Below are positions 44,251-52,511 of a stretch of DNA of 59,511 bases, piece by piece; position 1 is the first letter of the stretch; each line of letters begins with the position of its first letter. The DNA comes from Gemmatimonadaceae bacterium (GTDB lineage: Bacteria > Gemmatimonadota > Gemmatimonadetes > Gemmatimonadales > Gemmatimonadaceae), in contig JACMLX010000265.1 in the NCBI GenBank assembly GCA_014379355.1, positions 1 through 59,511 on the forward strand, read 5' to 3'. The notes under the pieces are model-generated. The model was not told the DNA's origin. It ran no database searches and worked only from the letters and a program-made list of their open reading frames with translations. The translations under genes and the position numbers were made by a program.

Positions 44251-46533
44251 ATGCGTCGTCTCCTCGCTGCGGTGATGTCCCTCTCGGCACTCGCCACGAC
44301 GCTTCCCGCCCAGCGCAGCGCCGTGCCTGCGCCATCCAGCATTCTCGGATTCGAGCCGGGCACCGATCGCAAGTTGCCGACCTGGAAGCAGGTCACCGAC
44401 TACTTCACCGCGCTCGACGCGGCCAGTCCGAACGTGCAGGTGCGCACGCTCGGTCTCACGACACTTGGCCGGCCGTTCATCGTCGCGTTCATCAGTGATT
44501 CGGCCAACCTCGTCAACCTCGAACACTTCCGGCAGATCCAGCAGCAGCTGCTCGATCCCCGCACGCGTACCGATGCCGATCGCGAACGCCTGTTGTCCGA
44601 AGGCCGCAACATCGTGCTGATCACGTCGAGCATTCATTCGACGGAAGTGGGGGGATTCAGTTCGCCGATCGTGATCGCCGATCGCCTGATCCGCAGCGGG
44701 ACGCCCGAGGCGCGCGAGATCCTCAAGGAAACGATCATCATGCTCGTGCCGAGCCAGAATCCCGACGGCGTCGACATCGTCGGTGACTGGTATCGCAGCA
44801 CACTCGGAACTGCGGCCGAGGGAACGCAGCCGCCCGAGATCTACCATCACTACACGGGGCACGACAACAACCGCGACTGGTACGCGTTCACGCAGGTCGA
44901 ACAACGGATGGTGCTCGATTCGCTGTACGCGCCGTGGACGCCGGCGACCGTCAACGACATCCATCAACAGGGCGCGAACGGCGGGCGCATCTTCATCCCA
45001 CCGTACATGGATCCGGTGGAGCCGAACATCGATCCCGTGCTCACGATCAGCACCAACGCGCTGGGCATGGCGATGGGTTGGCGGATGATCGCGGAAGGCA
45101 GGACCGGCGTCGCGACGAATGCATCGTACGATCAGTGGTCACCGGCGCGTCAGTACTCGCTCAATCATCACGGCGTGCGCATTCTCACCGAAACGGCGAG
45201 CGCGCGCCTGGCAACGGCGATCGACATTCCGTTCACGCAACTCGGCACCGCACGTGGCTACGATGCGCGCGTCTCGAGCTGGAATTTTCCCGCGCGCTGG
45301 CCGGGCGGTCGCTGGACGTATGGCGACATCGTCGCATATCAGGCCAGTGCCTCGTGGGCGATGCTCGCGTCGGTCGCGCGAGATCGCCGACAGTGGCTGG
45401 AGAGTTATCTGTCCATCGCCGATCGCGCGATGGATCCTGCGCATCCGTGGACGACCACCGATGTGCCGTCGGCATATGTGATTGCGCGCGCGCAGAAGGA
45501 TCCGCAGGCGCTGCAGCGATTGATCTGGACGCTGCAGCACGGACAGGTGGAGGTGTACGAGTCGGTGCCGGCGGGCAGCTACATCGTCCCGACGCTGCAA
45601 CCGTTCGGCTCCTACGCCAAGGCGCTGCTCGAGCGGCAGCAGTATCCGAACCTGAGTGAGTACCCAGGTGGTCCGCCGAAGCGTCCGTACGACGTGACCG
45701 CCCACACGTTGCCGCTGTTGTTCGGTGTGCAGGTGGCTGCGGAGACCGGCGCCGCACCGACGCTCGGGGCGCGCACCGCATCGGTGCCCGAACCTCGGTT
45801 CACCGTCACCGGGTTGAGCGGACGTTCGCCGAAACGCATCGCCATCTATCGCAGCTACAGCGCGTCGATGGACGAAGGATGGACGCGCTGGATGTTCGAC
45901 GTCAATCACATCCCGTATCGCACCGTGCTCGATGCCGACATGCGCGCCGGCAATCTGAAGGCACGATTCGACGTCGTCATTCTCCCCGACCAGAGCCCCG
46001 CGCAGTTGCGCCGTGGACTCGGTGCGCCGTACCCCGATTCGCTGCGCGGTGGCATCGGCGATCAGGGTGCCGCAAGCCTGAAGGCCTTCGTGAACGACGG
46101 CGGCACGCTGATCACGTTCAATGATGCGAGCGAATACGCGATCAGCACACTCGACCTGCCCGTGAAGAATGTGCTCGACGGTGTCAAGAACACGGAGTTC
46201 TATGCGCCGGGCTCATTGCTCGCGATCACGCTCGATCGTGCGCAGGCCATGACATCGCGCATGACGACACCCACGCCTGCCGCGTGGTTCGAGGACAGCC
46301 CGGCATTCGAAGTCACGGATCCGACGCGTGCCGTCGCCGTTGCGTCCTATGCCGCCACCGGTGATCCGCTGCTCTCCGGTTGGCTGCTCGGCGGCGCGAA
46401 ACTGAATGGCAAGGCGGCGCTCGTCGACGTCAGCATCGGCAAGGGCCACGTCATCCTCTTCGGCTTCCGACCACAGTACCGCGGCCAGAGCATGAACACC
46501 CAACCGCTGCTCTGGGGTGCGATTCTGCGCTGA
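44251..46533 (+). CDS. Exported M14-family zinc carboxypeptidase
   Basis: ATG 44251 gives 760 residues with a signal peptide (about 1-20, ending TLPAQ); the open frame upstream is noise. The M14 zinc motif HxxE lies in SSIHSTEVGG near residue 130, and a later His is in the region of DIHQQGANGGRI. The remaining C-terminal half is of a kind often seen after M14 domains in exported members (class-I glutamine-amidotransferase-like fold with FDVVILPDQSPAQ and GGTLITFND). It should trim C-terminal residues of peptides outside the cytosol. Confidence 0.83.
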   Translation: MRRLLAAVMSLSALATTLPAQRSAVPAPSSILGFEPGTDRKLPTWKQVTDYFTALDAASPNVQVRTLGLTTLGRPFIVAFISDSANLVNLEHFRQIQQQLLDPRTRTDADRERLLSEGRNIVLITSSIHSTEVGGFSSPIVIADRLIRSGTPEAREILKETIIMLVPSQNPDGVDIVGDWYRSTLGTAAEGTQPPEIYHHYTGHDNNRDWYAFTQVEQRMVLDSLYAPWTPATVNDIHQQGANGGRIFIPPYMDPVEPNIDPVLTISTNALGMAMGWRMIAEGRTGVATNASYDQWSPARQYSLNHHGVRILTETASARLATAIDIPFTQLGTARGYDARVSSWNFPARWPGGRWTYGDIVAYQASASWAMLASVARDRRQWLESYLSIADRAMDPAHPWTTTDVPSAYVIARAQKDPQALQRLIWTLQHGQVEVYESVPAGSYIVPTLQPFGSYAKALLERQQYPNLSEYPGGPPKRPYDVTAHTLPLLFGVQVAAETGAAPTLGARTASVPEPRFTVTGLSGRSPKRIAIYRSYSASMDEGWTRWMFDVNHIPYRTVLDADMRAGNLKARFDVVILPDQSPAQLRRGLGAPYPDSLRGGIGDQGAASLKAFVNDGGTLITFNDASEYAISTLDLPVKNVLDGVKNTEFYAPGSLLAITLDRAQAMTSRMTTPTPAAWFEDSPAFEVTDPTRAVAVASYAATGDPLLSGWLLGGAKLNGKAALVDVSIGKGHVILFGFRPQYRGQSMNTQPLLWGAILR

Positions 46534-46644
46534 GCCCAGTCTGTTCAACTGCATCCGAACAGCCCTGGGCGATAGCACGGGGAGATCGGGGAGTGCGGCG
46601 CATGCAACCTTCGTCGAAACTCGCTTGATCGCTGACTTCATTAA

Positions 46645-46799
46645 GTGGGGAGCGCACGGAGTACGCACGAGGCAAGCGTCTGTGTATCACGCATCAACGA
46701 AATGCTTTGGAACTGCAGTTCACAAAAGATTCGGTGATGCCTCGCAACTCGGAAATCGTTGCAACCAGCGCACTCCGTGAGCTCAGTGAGCTCCTCACC
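46645..46799. repeat. Convergent-gap inverted-repeat element F (arm type 2)
   Basis: Arms 46645-46666 (GTGGGGAGCGCACGGAGTAC...) and 46768-46799 (...CACTCCGTGAGC ... GCTCCTCACC) are partly complementary. The core at about 46710-46732 has GCTTTGGAACTGCAGTTC, whose GAACTGCAGTTC is a perfect palindrome and whose AAATGCTTTGGAACTGC matches element B. Its arms use GAGCTC words, unlike A-E, but resemble those of element G. GATCGCTGAC just outside the left arm is also found left of element G. It lies between convergent genes. Confidence 0.7.
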
Positions 46800-46813
46800 C
46801 ATTACGATTGCGC

Positions 46814-47398
46814 TCAGCGTGGGCGCTGATGTGTGAGTTCGGCGGCGGTCAGTTCGCGGAGCAGCGTGTCGAGCCGTGTCTGCATCATCTGCACTTCGTA
46901 CTGCGTCGATCGGGCGTGTGGATCGAGATGGCGACCGGCGGGATCGCTCCAGCGGTACAGACCCCGGTCGCGAAACCAGATCTGATCCACGGCGGCGCGG
47001 CGCTGTGTGCGCAACATCTCAAGTCTCGCGCCAAGAAACGCACCGTCGGCAAACCAGTATGTGTCGCGCGAGTGGAACGCCGGTCCTGCACCATCGAGGC
47101 GCAGCATCTGCCAGATGCGGCCGGCGCGCCATCCGGTAAGCAAGCCGCTCGTGCCGGCGCCAAGTGCGATTGGCCGGTCGATGCGCTCGAATCGGTCCGT
47201 GTCACGCTCGATCTGCGCGACGCGTCGTTCGAATAAAGCGATCGTCGCAGCCGAGTCGGTCGGCAGCGGTTCGATTGGGTGGTTCGTCTCCAGCGCTGCG
47301 CTATCGCTGATTCGTGATGGCGGCGACTGATCGCGCGCCCGACAGGCGTCCAGCGCGAGCATGCCCGTCAGCAACAGTGCACACGCCACACGCATCAT
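46814..47398 (-). CDS. Small lipoprotein of unknown function
   Basis: ATG 47398 gives 194 residues with a lipoprotein signal (MMRVACALLLTGMLALDAC, lipobox LDAC with atypical Asp). The mature region is rich in Arg, Asp and Leu and is probably helical (ALFERRVAQIERDTDRFERI, RLEMLRTQRRAAVDQIWF, MMQTRLDTLLRELTAAEL). No family is recognised. The open frame continues upstream over the next gene in another frame, which I reject. It probably shares a transcript with the membrane protein at 47421. Confidence 0.55.
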   Translation of the reverse strand: MMRVACALLLTGMLALDACRARDQSPPSRISDSAALETNHPIEPLPTDSAATIALFERRVAQIERDTDRFERIDRPIALGAGTSGLLTGWRAGRIWQMLRLDGAGPAFHSRDTYWFADGAFLGARLEMLRTQRRAAVDQIWFRDRGLYRWSDPAGRHLDPHARSTQYEVQMMQTRLDTLLRELTAAELTHQRPR

Positions 47399-47420
47399 CG
47401 TGCGCGCCGGATCAGTCAGC

Positions 47421-47801
47421 TCAGACCGCTCCTGCCAGACGCTGCGCGCGTGCACTGCGAAAGCTCTGGATGCAGAGGCCCAGGAACACGAGACAGATGA
47501 CGAACATGGCGCCCTGCATCTGTGCGCCGAGCGGTCGGGCCACGGCGGTCCCGGTGATGAGCTTGAGGAACGACACGAAACCCATGGCAGAACCTGCGAC
47601 GCCAAGCAGCGCAAGCACCGACGCTCCGTGCATCGCATGCTTTTTCAGGTCGGGGCGCAGGGCCAGCGCACCGCACGCTTCCAGCAGCGAACCGAACACA
47701 AGCGGGATGAGTGCCGTGAGGCTGTGGCTTTCGCTCATCGAATAGCCGAGAATGCCGATGAGCGACAGCATGGCGCCGACGATGATGGTGACGATGGGCA
47801 C
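47421..47801 (-). CDS. Four-helix membrane protein of unknown function
   Basis: GTG 47801, preceded by a good AGGAG site, gives 126 residues. Four hydrophobic segments fall at about 2-19, 29-48, 60-80 and 92-112, separated by short loops, with a basic tail (RSARAQRLAGAV). It is similar in layout to small SdpI/DUF-type membrane proteins, but no family is assigned. It is divergent from mazG, with a 108-base gap that holds both promoters. Confidence 0.6.
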   Translation of the reverse strand: MPIVTIIVGAMLSLIGILGYSMSESHSLTALIPLVFGSLLEACGALALRPDLKKHAMHGASVLALLGVAGSAMGFVSFLKLITGTAVARPLGAQMQGAMFVICLVFLGLCIQSFRSARAQRLAGAV

Positions 47802-47909
47802 GGGGGTGCTCCTGCAGGGCGGAACCGGCAACGGGTCACGGGACGCGACACGACGGGTAAATTCTACACGGTCCGCTCCACTCTTCTCACTGCGCGCTGC
47901 CCGACTTCC

Positions 47910-48242
47910 ATGACCCTCGACGAGTATCAGCTGCTCGCCGCACGCACGATCGGCACTCGCTCGCATGCCGATCAATTGTCCAACATGGCACTCGGGCTGG
48001 CCGGCGAGGCCGGCGAGACGGCGGACATGCTGAAGAAACATCTGTTCCATGGCAAGCCGCTCGACGCCGACGAACTGATCAAGGAGCTCGGCGATGTGAT
48101 GTGGTATGTGGCTGGCATGGCAACGGCCATCGGCGCGTCACTCGATGAGGTCGCCCAGCGTAACGTGGACAAGTTGCGCAAGCGATATCCGGATGGATTT
48201 TCAGCGGAAGCGAGTGCGCTGCGCGTCGACATTGGCGAGTAG
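47910..48242 (+). CDS. MazG-like nucleotide pyrophosphohydrolase
   Basis: ATG 47910 gives 110 residues; the open frame upstream is shadow. The all-alpha NTP-PPase motif is intact: GEAGETADMLKK (ExxE) and ELGDVMWYVA (ExxD), whose acids bind magnesium. It is the short, single-domain form, closer to MazG-like house-cleaning enzymes that remove non-canonical nucleotides than to the two-domain MazG. TAAATT at 47858-47863 is a possible -10. The next gene overlaps it by 29 bases. Confidence 0.85.
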   Translation: MTLDEYQLLAARTIGTRSHADQLSNMALGLAGEAGETADMLKKHLFHGKPLDADELIKELGDVMWYVAGMATAIGASLDEVAQRNVDKLRKRYPDGFSAEASALRVDIGE

Positions 48243-48885
48243 TTTTCGAAGTGTCTGCTTCATTGCTGTCGTGCTGCTGGCGTCATCATGTCGAAGCGGC
48301 AGCGGTTCAATGGGCGCAGGGTCTGCCATCAGGCCGGTGCCGCGTCGGCCAGCGCCTGAGCAGTCGGGTCCGGTAGCCGATTCGTCGCTGTTCGATCCGG
48401 CGAAGGGCACGGTCACCGTCGACGACGTCGAGCGTCTCGAGCGCCGGATCCTTGGCGTTCCGGTCCTCGGTGGGTATCCCGCTGATGTACCGAACAGCTT
48501 CGTTGCGGGACGGAGTGGTGGTCGACGACACAACGCGGCGGACATCATGGCGCCACGCGGGACACCGGTGCTCAGCGCCGATGACGGCGTGATCCGCCGC
48601 CTGTCCACCAATGCGCTGGGCGGCATCACCATCTACGCCACGGATCCGGATGAGCGATTCGCCTACTACTACGCGCACTTGGACGGCTACGCCCCCGATC
48701 TGCATGTCGATCAGCGCGTGCGGCGGGGTGACGTGCTCGGTTACGTTGGAACGACGGGAAATGCGCCGGTGAACGTGCCGCATCTCCACTTTCAGATCAT
48801 GCGATTGCTCGATCGTGATCGCCTCTGGGACGGTGTGCCGATCGATCCGAAACCGTTTCTTCAGCTCCCGGGAGCGTTGCGATGA
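48214..48885 (+). CDS. Envelope M23-family peptidase lipoprotein
   Basis: GTG 48214 gives 223 residues with a lipoprotein signal (LLASSC, Cys26); TTG 48232 is an alternative. The C-terminal LytM/M23 domain has HNAADIMAPRGTPVLSADDG, where the His and Asp are zinc ligands, and VPHLHFQIMRLL, with the catalytic and ligand His. It should cut peptidoglycan cross-links or regulate an amidase. The overlap with mazG upstream and an ATGA overlap with the YhbY gene downstream indicate a compact operon. Confidence 0.87.
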   Translation: MRCASTLASSFRSVCFIAVVLLASSCRSGSGSMGAGSAIRPVPRRPAPEQSGPVADSSLFDPAKGTVTVDDVERLERRILGVPVLGGYPADVPNSFVAGRSGGRRHNAADIMAPRGTPVLSADDGVIRRLSTNALGGITIYATDPDERFAYYYAHLDGYAPDLHVDQRVRRGDVLGYVGTTGNAPVNVPHLHFQIMRLLDRDRLWDGVPIDPKPFLQLPGALR

Positions 48886-49190
48886 CCATGACCAGCAAGG
48901 ACCGCGCAGCGCTCCGTGGGGAGGCGCACCACCTCACGGCCGCGGTGCATATCGGTCATCAGGGTCTGACGTCCAACGTCATCGAAACGGTCGACGATGC
49001 GCTGCGCACGCGTGAGCTGGTCAAGATCCAGCTCGCGAAGACCACGGACGAAACGCCGAAGGCTGCCGCGACGCGACTTGCCGATGCGACGAGTGCGGAG
49101 GTGGTGCAGGTGATCGGGCGGACCTGCACGCTGTATCGATGGAATCCGGATCTTGCGCGCAAGAATGGCGTACCGCCGTGGCGCAGCTGA
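48882..49190 (+). CDS. YhbY-family RNA-binding protein
   Basis: A 102-residue CRS1/YhbY (CRM) domain protein, with the core LRGEAHHLTAAVHIGHQGLTSNVI and the RNA-facing GxxG loop in the GHQG position, followed by VKIQLAK and VQVIGRTCTLYR. E. coli YhbY associates with pre-50S ribosomal particles and helps their assembly. The start ATG 48882 overlaps the M23 gene stop. The usual partners (ftsH, rlmE) are not nearby. Confidence 0.9.
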   Translation: MTMTSKDRAALRGEAHHLTAAVHIGHQGLTSNVIETVDDALRTRELVKIQLAKTTDETPKAAATRLADATSAEVVQVIGRTCTLYRWNPDLARKNGVPPWRS

Positions 49191-49334
49191 CGCTCGCGCG
49201 CGAATTCGCGCCGCGCACCGGTTGCGTGAGCGAAAAAAACGCGTAAATCCAAGGTTTGCCGGACGCGCCCGGTTACTCGAGCGGGTCAGGCCCGCCCTTC
49301 ACGCACACAGCCCTTCAATCGTCGGATCGGACAC

Positions 49335-49598
49335 ATGCCGTACGTGATCACCGAAGCCTGCATCAACACCAAGGACAAGGCGTGCGTCGACGTCTGCCCC
49401 GTGGACTGCATCTATGAAGGCCCGGACCAGCTGTACATCCAGCCCGACGAGTGCATCGATTGCGGCGCGTGTGAACCCGAGTGCCCGGTGACGGCGATCT
49501 TCCCCGAGGAAGACGTGCCGGCCGCGATGGTCAAGTACGTGCAGATCAACCGCGACGTTTTCAAGAGCCCGACGCCGCCGGGGCGACCGACGCGATAA
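49335..49598 (+). CDS. fdxA: 7Fe-type ferredoxin ([3Fe-4S][4Fe-4S])
   Basis: An 87-residue ferredoxin with cysteines at 9, 17, 21, 25, 40, 43, 46 and 50. The CX7CX3C pattern at 9-21 with CXXCXXC at 40-46 and the following CP (50-51) is that of 7Fe ferredoxins (FdxA), where C9, C17 and C50 hold the [3Fe-4S] cluster and C21, C40, C43 and C46 the [4Fe-4S] cluster. It carries electrons at low potential. It is transcribed alone, and a hairpin (49723-49732 with 49759-49768) lies downstream. Confidence 0.9.
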   Translation: MPYVITEACINTKDKACVDVCPVDCIYEGPDQLYIQPDECIDCGACEPECPVTAIFPEEDVPAAMVKYVQINRDVFKSPTPPGRPTR

Positions 49599-50083
49599 CG
49601 CCGTGGTCGGAATGGAGTGCTCCTGGCTCCCGGGTGCGCGACATGCGAGCGATCGTGTGGCGCGTACATTTCGTTGACCGGCTGGGGGGCGAAAGGGCCG
49701 GAGGCCGGAGAGTGCGTCACATGCTCTTGTCCGCTCTTCGCGATCCATCGTCTTCAGGGGACAAGAGCGGATGGATGGCGTGTCTTGCCAGCAGCCGCTG
49801 CAGCCGGGCGATCGCTGACGTTGTTGGAGAAGAGCTCGCGGAGCTCGCTGAGTGCTCGCGATTCGAGGCGTCACGAGTCGCGTACCGAAAATTGTTTGGG
49901 AACAGCAGTTCCAAAACAACCCAACTCGCGCGCTGCGCCGACCGTAGTGATCCGCGCACTCGGCGGGCTCGGTGAGCTCTTCTCCAAAAAAGGTCAGCGA
50001 TGTTTCGAGATACGATGGTCTGTGCAACCGTCGCACTCTCCGGCCTCCCCGCCCGCTTCATCCAAAGGCTCTTCGGTAGAAGC
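49599..50083. repeat. Convergent gap with inverted-repeat element G (arm type 2)
   Basis: 485 bases without a supported gene. A 10-bp hairpin (GCTCTTGTCC at 49723 with GGACAAGAGC at 49759) comes first. Element G follows: arms 49826-49855 (GGAGAAGAGCTCGCGGAGCT...) and 49956-49985 (...GGTGAGCTCTTCTCC), extended outward by ATCGCTGAC at about 49811 and GTCAGCGAT near 49993. Its core TTGTTTGGGAACAGCAGTTCC (about 49894-49914) with AAAACAA is a palindrome. The arms are type 2, as in element F. Confidence 0.78.
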
Positions 50084-50902
50084 TCAAAAAAGCCCGGAAA
50101 CATCCAGAAACTCAGCGATCGCCGCATTGACGACCTTGGGTTGCTCGAGCGGCGAGAGATGGCCGGCGGCTGCCACGGTCACGAGTCGCGAGCCACGGAT
50201 CGCGGACGACAGGACGACAGCATCAGTCACCGGAGTGAGTGTGTCCTCCTCGCCGACCAGCACCAGCGTGGGCACGGTGATGGTCTCGAGAGTCGGCGTC
50301 GAATCGACGCGATCCATCATCGCCGTTGCGGCGCCGATCACACCGATGGCCGGCGCCCGTCGGAGCAGGACTTCGACCTGCGCCATCAGCGCCGGATTGC
50401 TGCTGCGCGTCGTCGGGCCCAGTTGTTGGCTGAGCAGCCCCGGGACGATCGCGCCTGCCCCATCGCGCGTCACGGTCGCGATCATGTCGCGGCGTTTCGC
50501 GCGCGCCTCGTCGCTGTCACCGGGGGCGCGTGTATCCATGAGCATCAGTGCGCGGACTCGATGTGCGTGACGTCGCCAGAACGCGAGCGCGACATAGCCG
50601 CCCATGGACAGGCCACCGATGACCGCCGTGGTCACCCCCGCCGCATCGAGCATCGCGGCGATGGCATCAGCGTACCCATCCATACTTGGCGTCGTCAGTG
50701 GCGTGGATCGACCGAAGCCCGGCAGATCCGGCAATAGCAGACGACTCTCGGGGAAAACGCTCGCGTGCGCCGCGACCTGGGCACTCCACAGCCCCCGGTC
50801 GTGCGGGAAACCGTGAACGAGCACGACGACCAGGCCCGACTGCCGTGGTCCGACGTCATCCCATGCGAGCGTTCCGTGGGGGAGAGCGAGTGTCTGTTCC
50901 AT
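50084..50902 (-). CDS. Alpha/beta hydrolase
   Basis: ATG 50902 gives 272 residues. The fold is the compact 3-oxoadipate-lactonase/BioH-like type: VVVLVHGFPHDRGLW (oxyanion), nucleophile Ser in GGLSMGGYVALAF, Asp in TLVLVGEEDTLTP and His in AAAGHLSPLEQP. No lid region is conspicuous. Substrate unknown. It is divergent from rnd with 58 bases between the starts, and CAGATT (minus strand, 50915-50910) lies seven bases before its start, like the leaderless -10 of other genes. Confidence 0.85.
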   Translation of the reverse strand: MEQTLALPHGTLAWDDVGPRQSGLVVVLVHGFPHDRGLWSAQVAAHASVFPESRLLLPDLPGFGRSTPLTTPSMDGYADAIAAMLDAAGVTTAVIGGLSMGGYVALAFWRRHAHRVRALMLMDTRAPGDSDEARAKRRDMIATVTRDGAGAIVPGLLSQQLGPTTRSSNPALMAQVEVLLRRAPAIGVIGAATAMMDRVDSTPTLETITVPTLVLVGEEDTLTPVTDAVVLSSAIRGSRLVTVAAAGHLSPLEQPKVVNAAIAEFLDVSGLF

Positions 50903-50948
50903 GACGGACAATCTGTCACCGCGACAGCCCTGCGACACCTGGAGCGGT

Positions 50949-50960
50949 TATGCTTGTTTC
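50949..50960 (+). promoter_or_regulatory. Leaderless-type -10 (TATGCT-N6-ATG) of rnd
   Basis: TATGCT at 50949-50954 is followed by six bases and ATG 50961. The opposite strand carries CAGATT-N7-ATG for the divergent hydrolase, so two leaderless genes appear to start within 58 bases of each other. Confidence 0.5.
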
Positions 50961-52193
50961 ATGCCGCCTCGCCCGCCCAGCCATGTGATGCAGTACCTGG
51001 ATACCGTCGCGGCGGTGGCCGCCTTCGCCCGCGAAATTGCCGATGCGCCGAGCATCGCGCTGGATACCGAGGGCGCAAGTTTCCACCGGTTCGTCGACCG
51101 CGTGTACCTGATGCAGCTGTCCACGCGCACGGCAACCGCGATCGTCGATCCGCTGCCCACCGGCGACCTCGCGGCGCTCAGGCCACTCGTCGAAAGTCCC
51201 GCCATCGAAATCGTCTTTCATGACGCGGACTACGATCTCCGATTGCTGCGCCAGGATTACGGATGGGCGACGCGGCACATCTTCGACACGCGGATCGCCG
51301 CGCAGCTGCTCGGCTACAAGGCGTTCGGACTCGCCGCGCTCCTCGAACAGCATTTCGGCATCGCGCTCGACAAGAAATTCCAGCGCGCCGACTGGAGTCT
51401 GCGGCCGCTGAGCGAAGGCATGCTACAGTATGCATCGCAGGACACCATGTACCTGCTCGCACTGCGCGACATTCTGCACGGCGAGTTGGTGGCCAAGGGA
51501 CGACTTGACTGGGCCGCCGAAGAATTCGCCCGGCTGGAGCAGACGCAGTGGTCGGCCGAGGACTCCTCGCAGCTCTACCTGAAGGTGAAGGGAGCGCGGG
51601 ACCTGAAGCGTCGCGAGCTCGCGGTGCTCCGAGAGCTGGTTCCATGGCGCGATGCTGTGGCGAAGGAGCTCGATCGATCGACATTCCGCGTCGTGAGCAA
51701 TGACGTCCTGCTCGAGATCTGCCGCGTCCAGCCGACCACGCGTCAGGCACTCGGCGTCATCAAGGGTATGCCGCGCGGGGTGCTCGACCAGCGCGGGGAT
51801 CTGGTGCTGGCGTGTGTCGCGCGGGCCATGGAACTGCCGGAAGCGGACTTGCCGAAGTTCCCGAAGGCGCCGCGCTGGGAGAAGGATCCCGAGTTCGACG
51901 ACCGCGCCGCACGTTTGCGCGCGGTGCGCGACGAGGTCGCGACGAAACTCGAACTGGATCCGGGCGTCCTCTGCTCGCGCGAAAAGCTCGAAACCATCGC
52001 GCGCCGCCTGCCTGCGTCCGTCGAGGAGTTGTACGAAACGCCCGATCTGCGCCGCTGGCAGGCCGACCTGCTCGGCCCAGGCATCCTGCGCGCCCTGACC
52101 GCCTCACCCGCCGTCGCCACGCCAGCAAGCGTGACGCCTTCGCCCGTCACCGTCAACGCCAGCGCTCCGTCCGACTCGCCGTACCGCGACTGA
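50961..52193 (+). CDS. rnd: Ribonuclease D
   Basis: ATG 50961 gives 410 residues. The DEDDy exonuclease motifs are all present: I in IALDTEGASFHR (Asp, Glu), II in FHDADYDLRLL and III in MLQYASQDTMYLL (Tyr and Asp). The region about 210-290 is an HRDC domain (VLRELVPWRDAVAKELDRST). The C-terminal 100 residues match a second, weaker HRDC-like region and end in a Thr/Pro/Ser linker. It trims the 3' ends of tRNA and other stable RNAs. An upstream in-frame start at 50901 has no support. Confidence 0.92.
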   Translation: MPPRPPSHVMQYLDTVAAVAAFAREIADAPSIALDTEGASFHRFVDRVYLMQLSTRTATAIVDPLPTGDLAALRPLVESPAIEIVFHDADYDLRLLRQDYGWATRHIFDTRIAAQLLGYKAFGLAALLEQHFGIALDKKFQRADWSLRPLSEGMLQYASQDTMYLLALRDILHGELVAKGRLDWAAEEFARLEQTQWSAEDSSQLYLKVKGARDLKRRELAVLRELVPWRDAVAKELDRSTFRVVSNDVLLEICRVQPTTRQALGVIKGMPRGVLDQRGDLVLACVARAMELPEADLPKFPKAPRWEKDPEFDDRAARLRAVRDEVATKLELDPGVLCSREKLETIARRLPASVEELYETPDLRRWQADLLGPGILRALTASPAVATPASVTPSPVTVNASAPSDSPYRD

Positions 52194-52511
52194 GCGGTGC
52201 TGCATCGTGCAAACGATCGTTGACTCACTCTTGATTCACGAAGCGGCTGCTGGAGCAACTGTTTCAGAAGCGACCGTGTGAGAACCAACTGCTTGAAGCG
52301 CAACTGCTTCAACGCAGAACTGCAAGAAGCCGCAAAACTTCACTCGCGAAAGCAAGACTTTTGCGCTGTTCGGCAAAATTGAAATGTATGAACTGCGTTT
52401 GACTGACTCGCCTTCGCGGTTCTGCGGCAGTTGCGGTTTTGCGTTGAAGCAGTTGTTCTCCAGCAGTTGTTCTTCGAGATGCCGCACTCGCGATGTATGC
52501 CGATCGAAGGC
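52194..52511. repeat. Convergent gap with inverted-repeat element H
   Basis: 318 bases without a gene. A partly degraded palindrome is visible. GCAACTGCTTCAACGCAGAA (about 52299-52318) is complementary to TTTTGCGTTGAAGCAGTTGT (52438-52457). Further partial pairing extends outward through AACTGCTTGAAGC and the region up to about 52480. Base composition is less GC-rich than in the other elements. The core and arms do not match A-G in sequence, so it belongs to the class by structure and position only. Confidence 0.6.

Noticed and set aside
49617-50570. Long plus-strand open frame over the ferredoxin-hydrolase gap
   Set aside because: It runs through element G and then antisense to the alpha/beta hydrolase, whose motifs are clear, and its product has no recognisable pattern.
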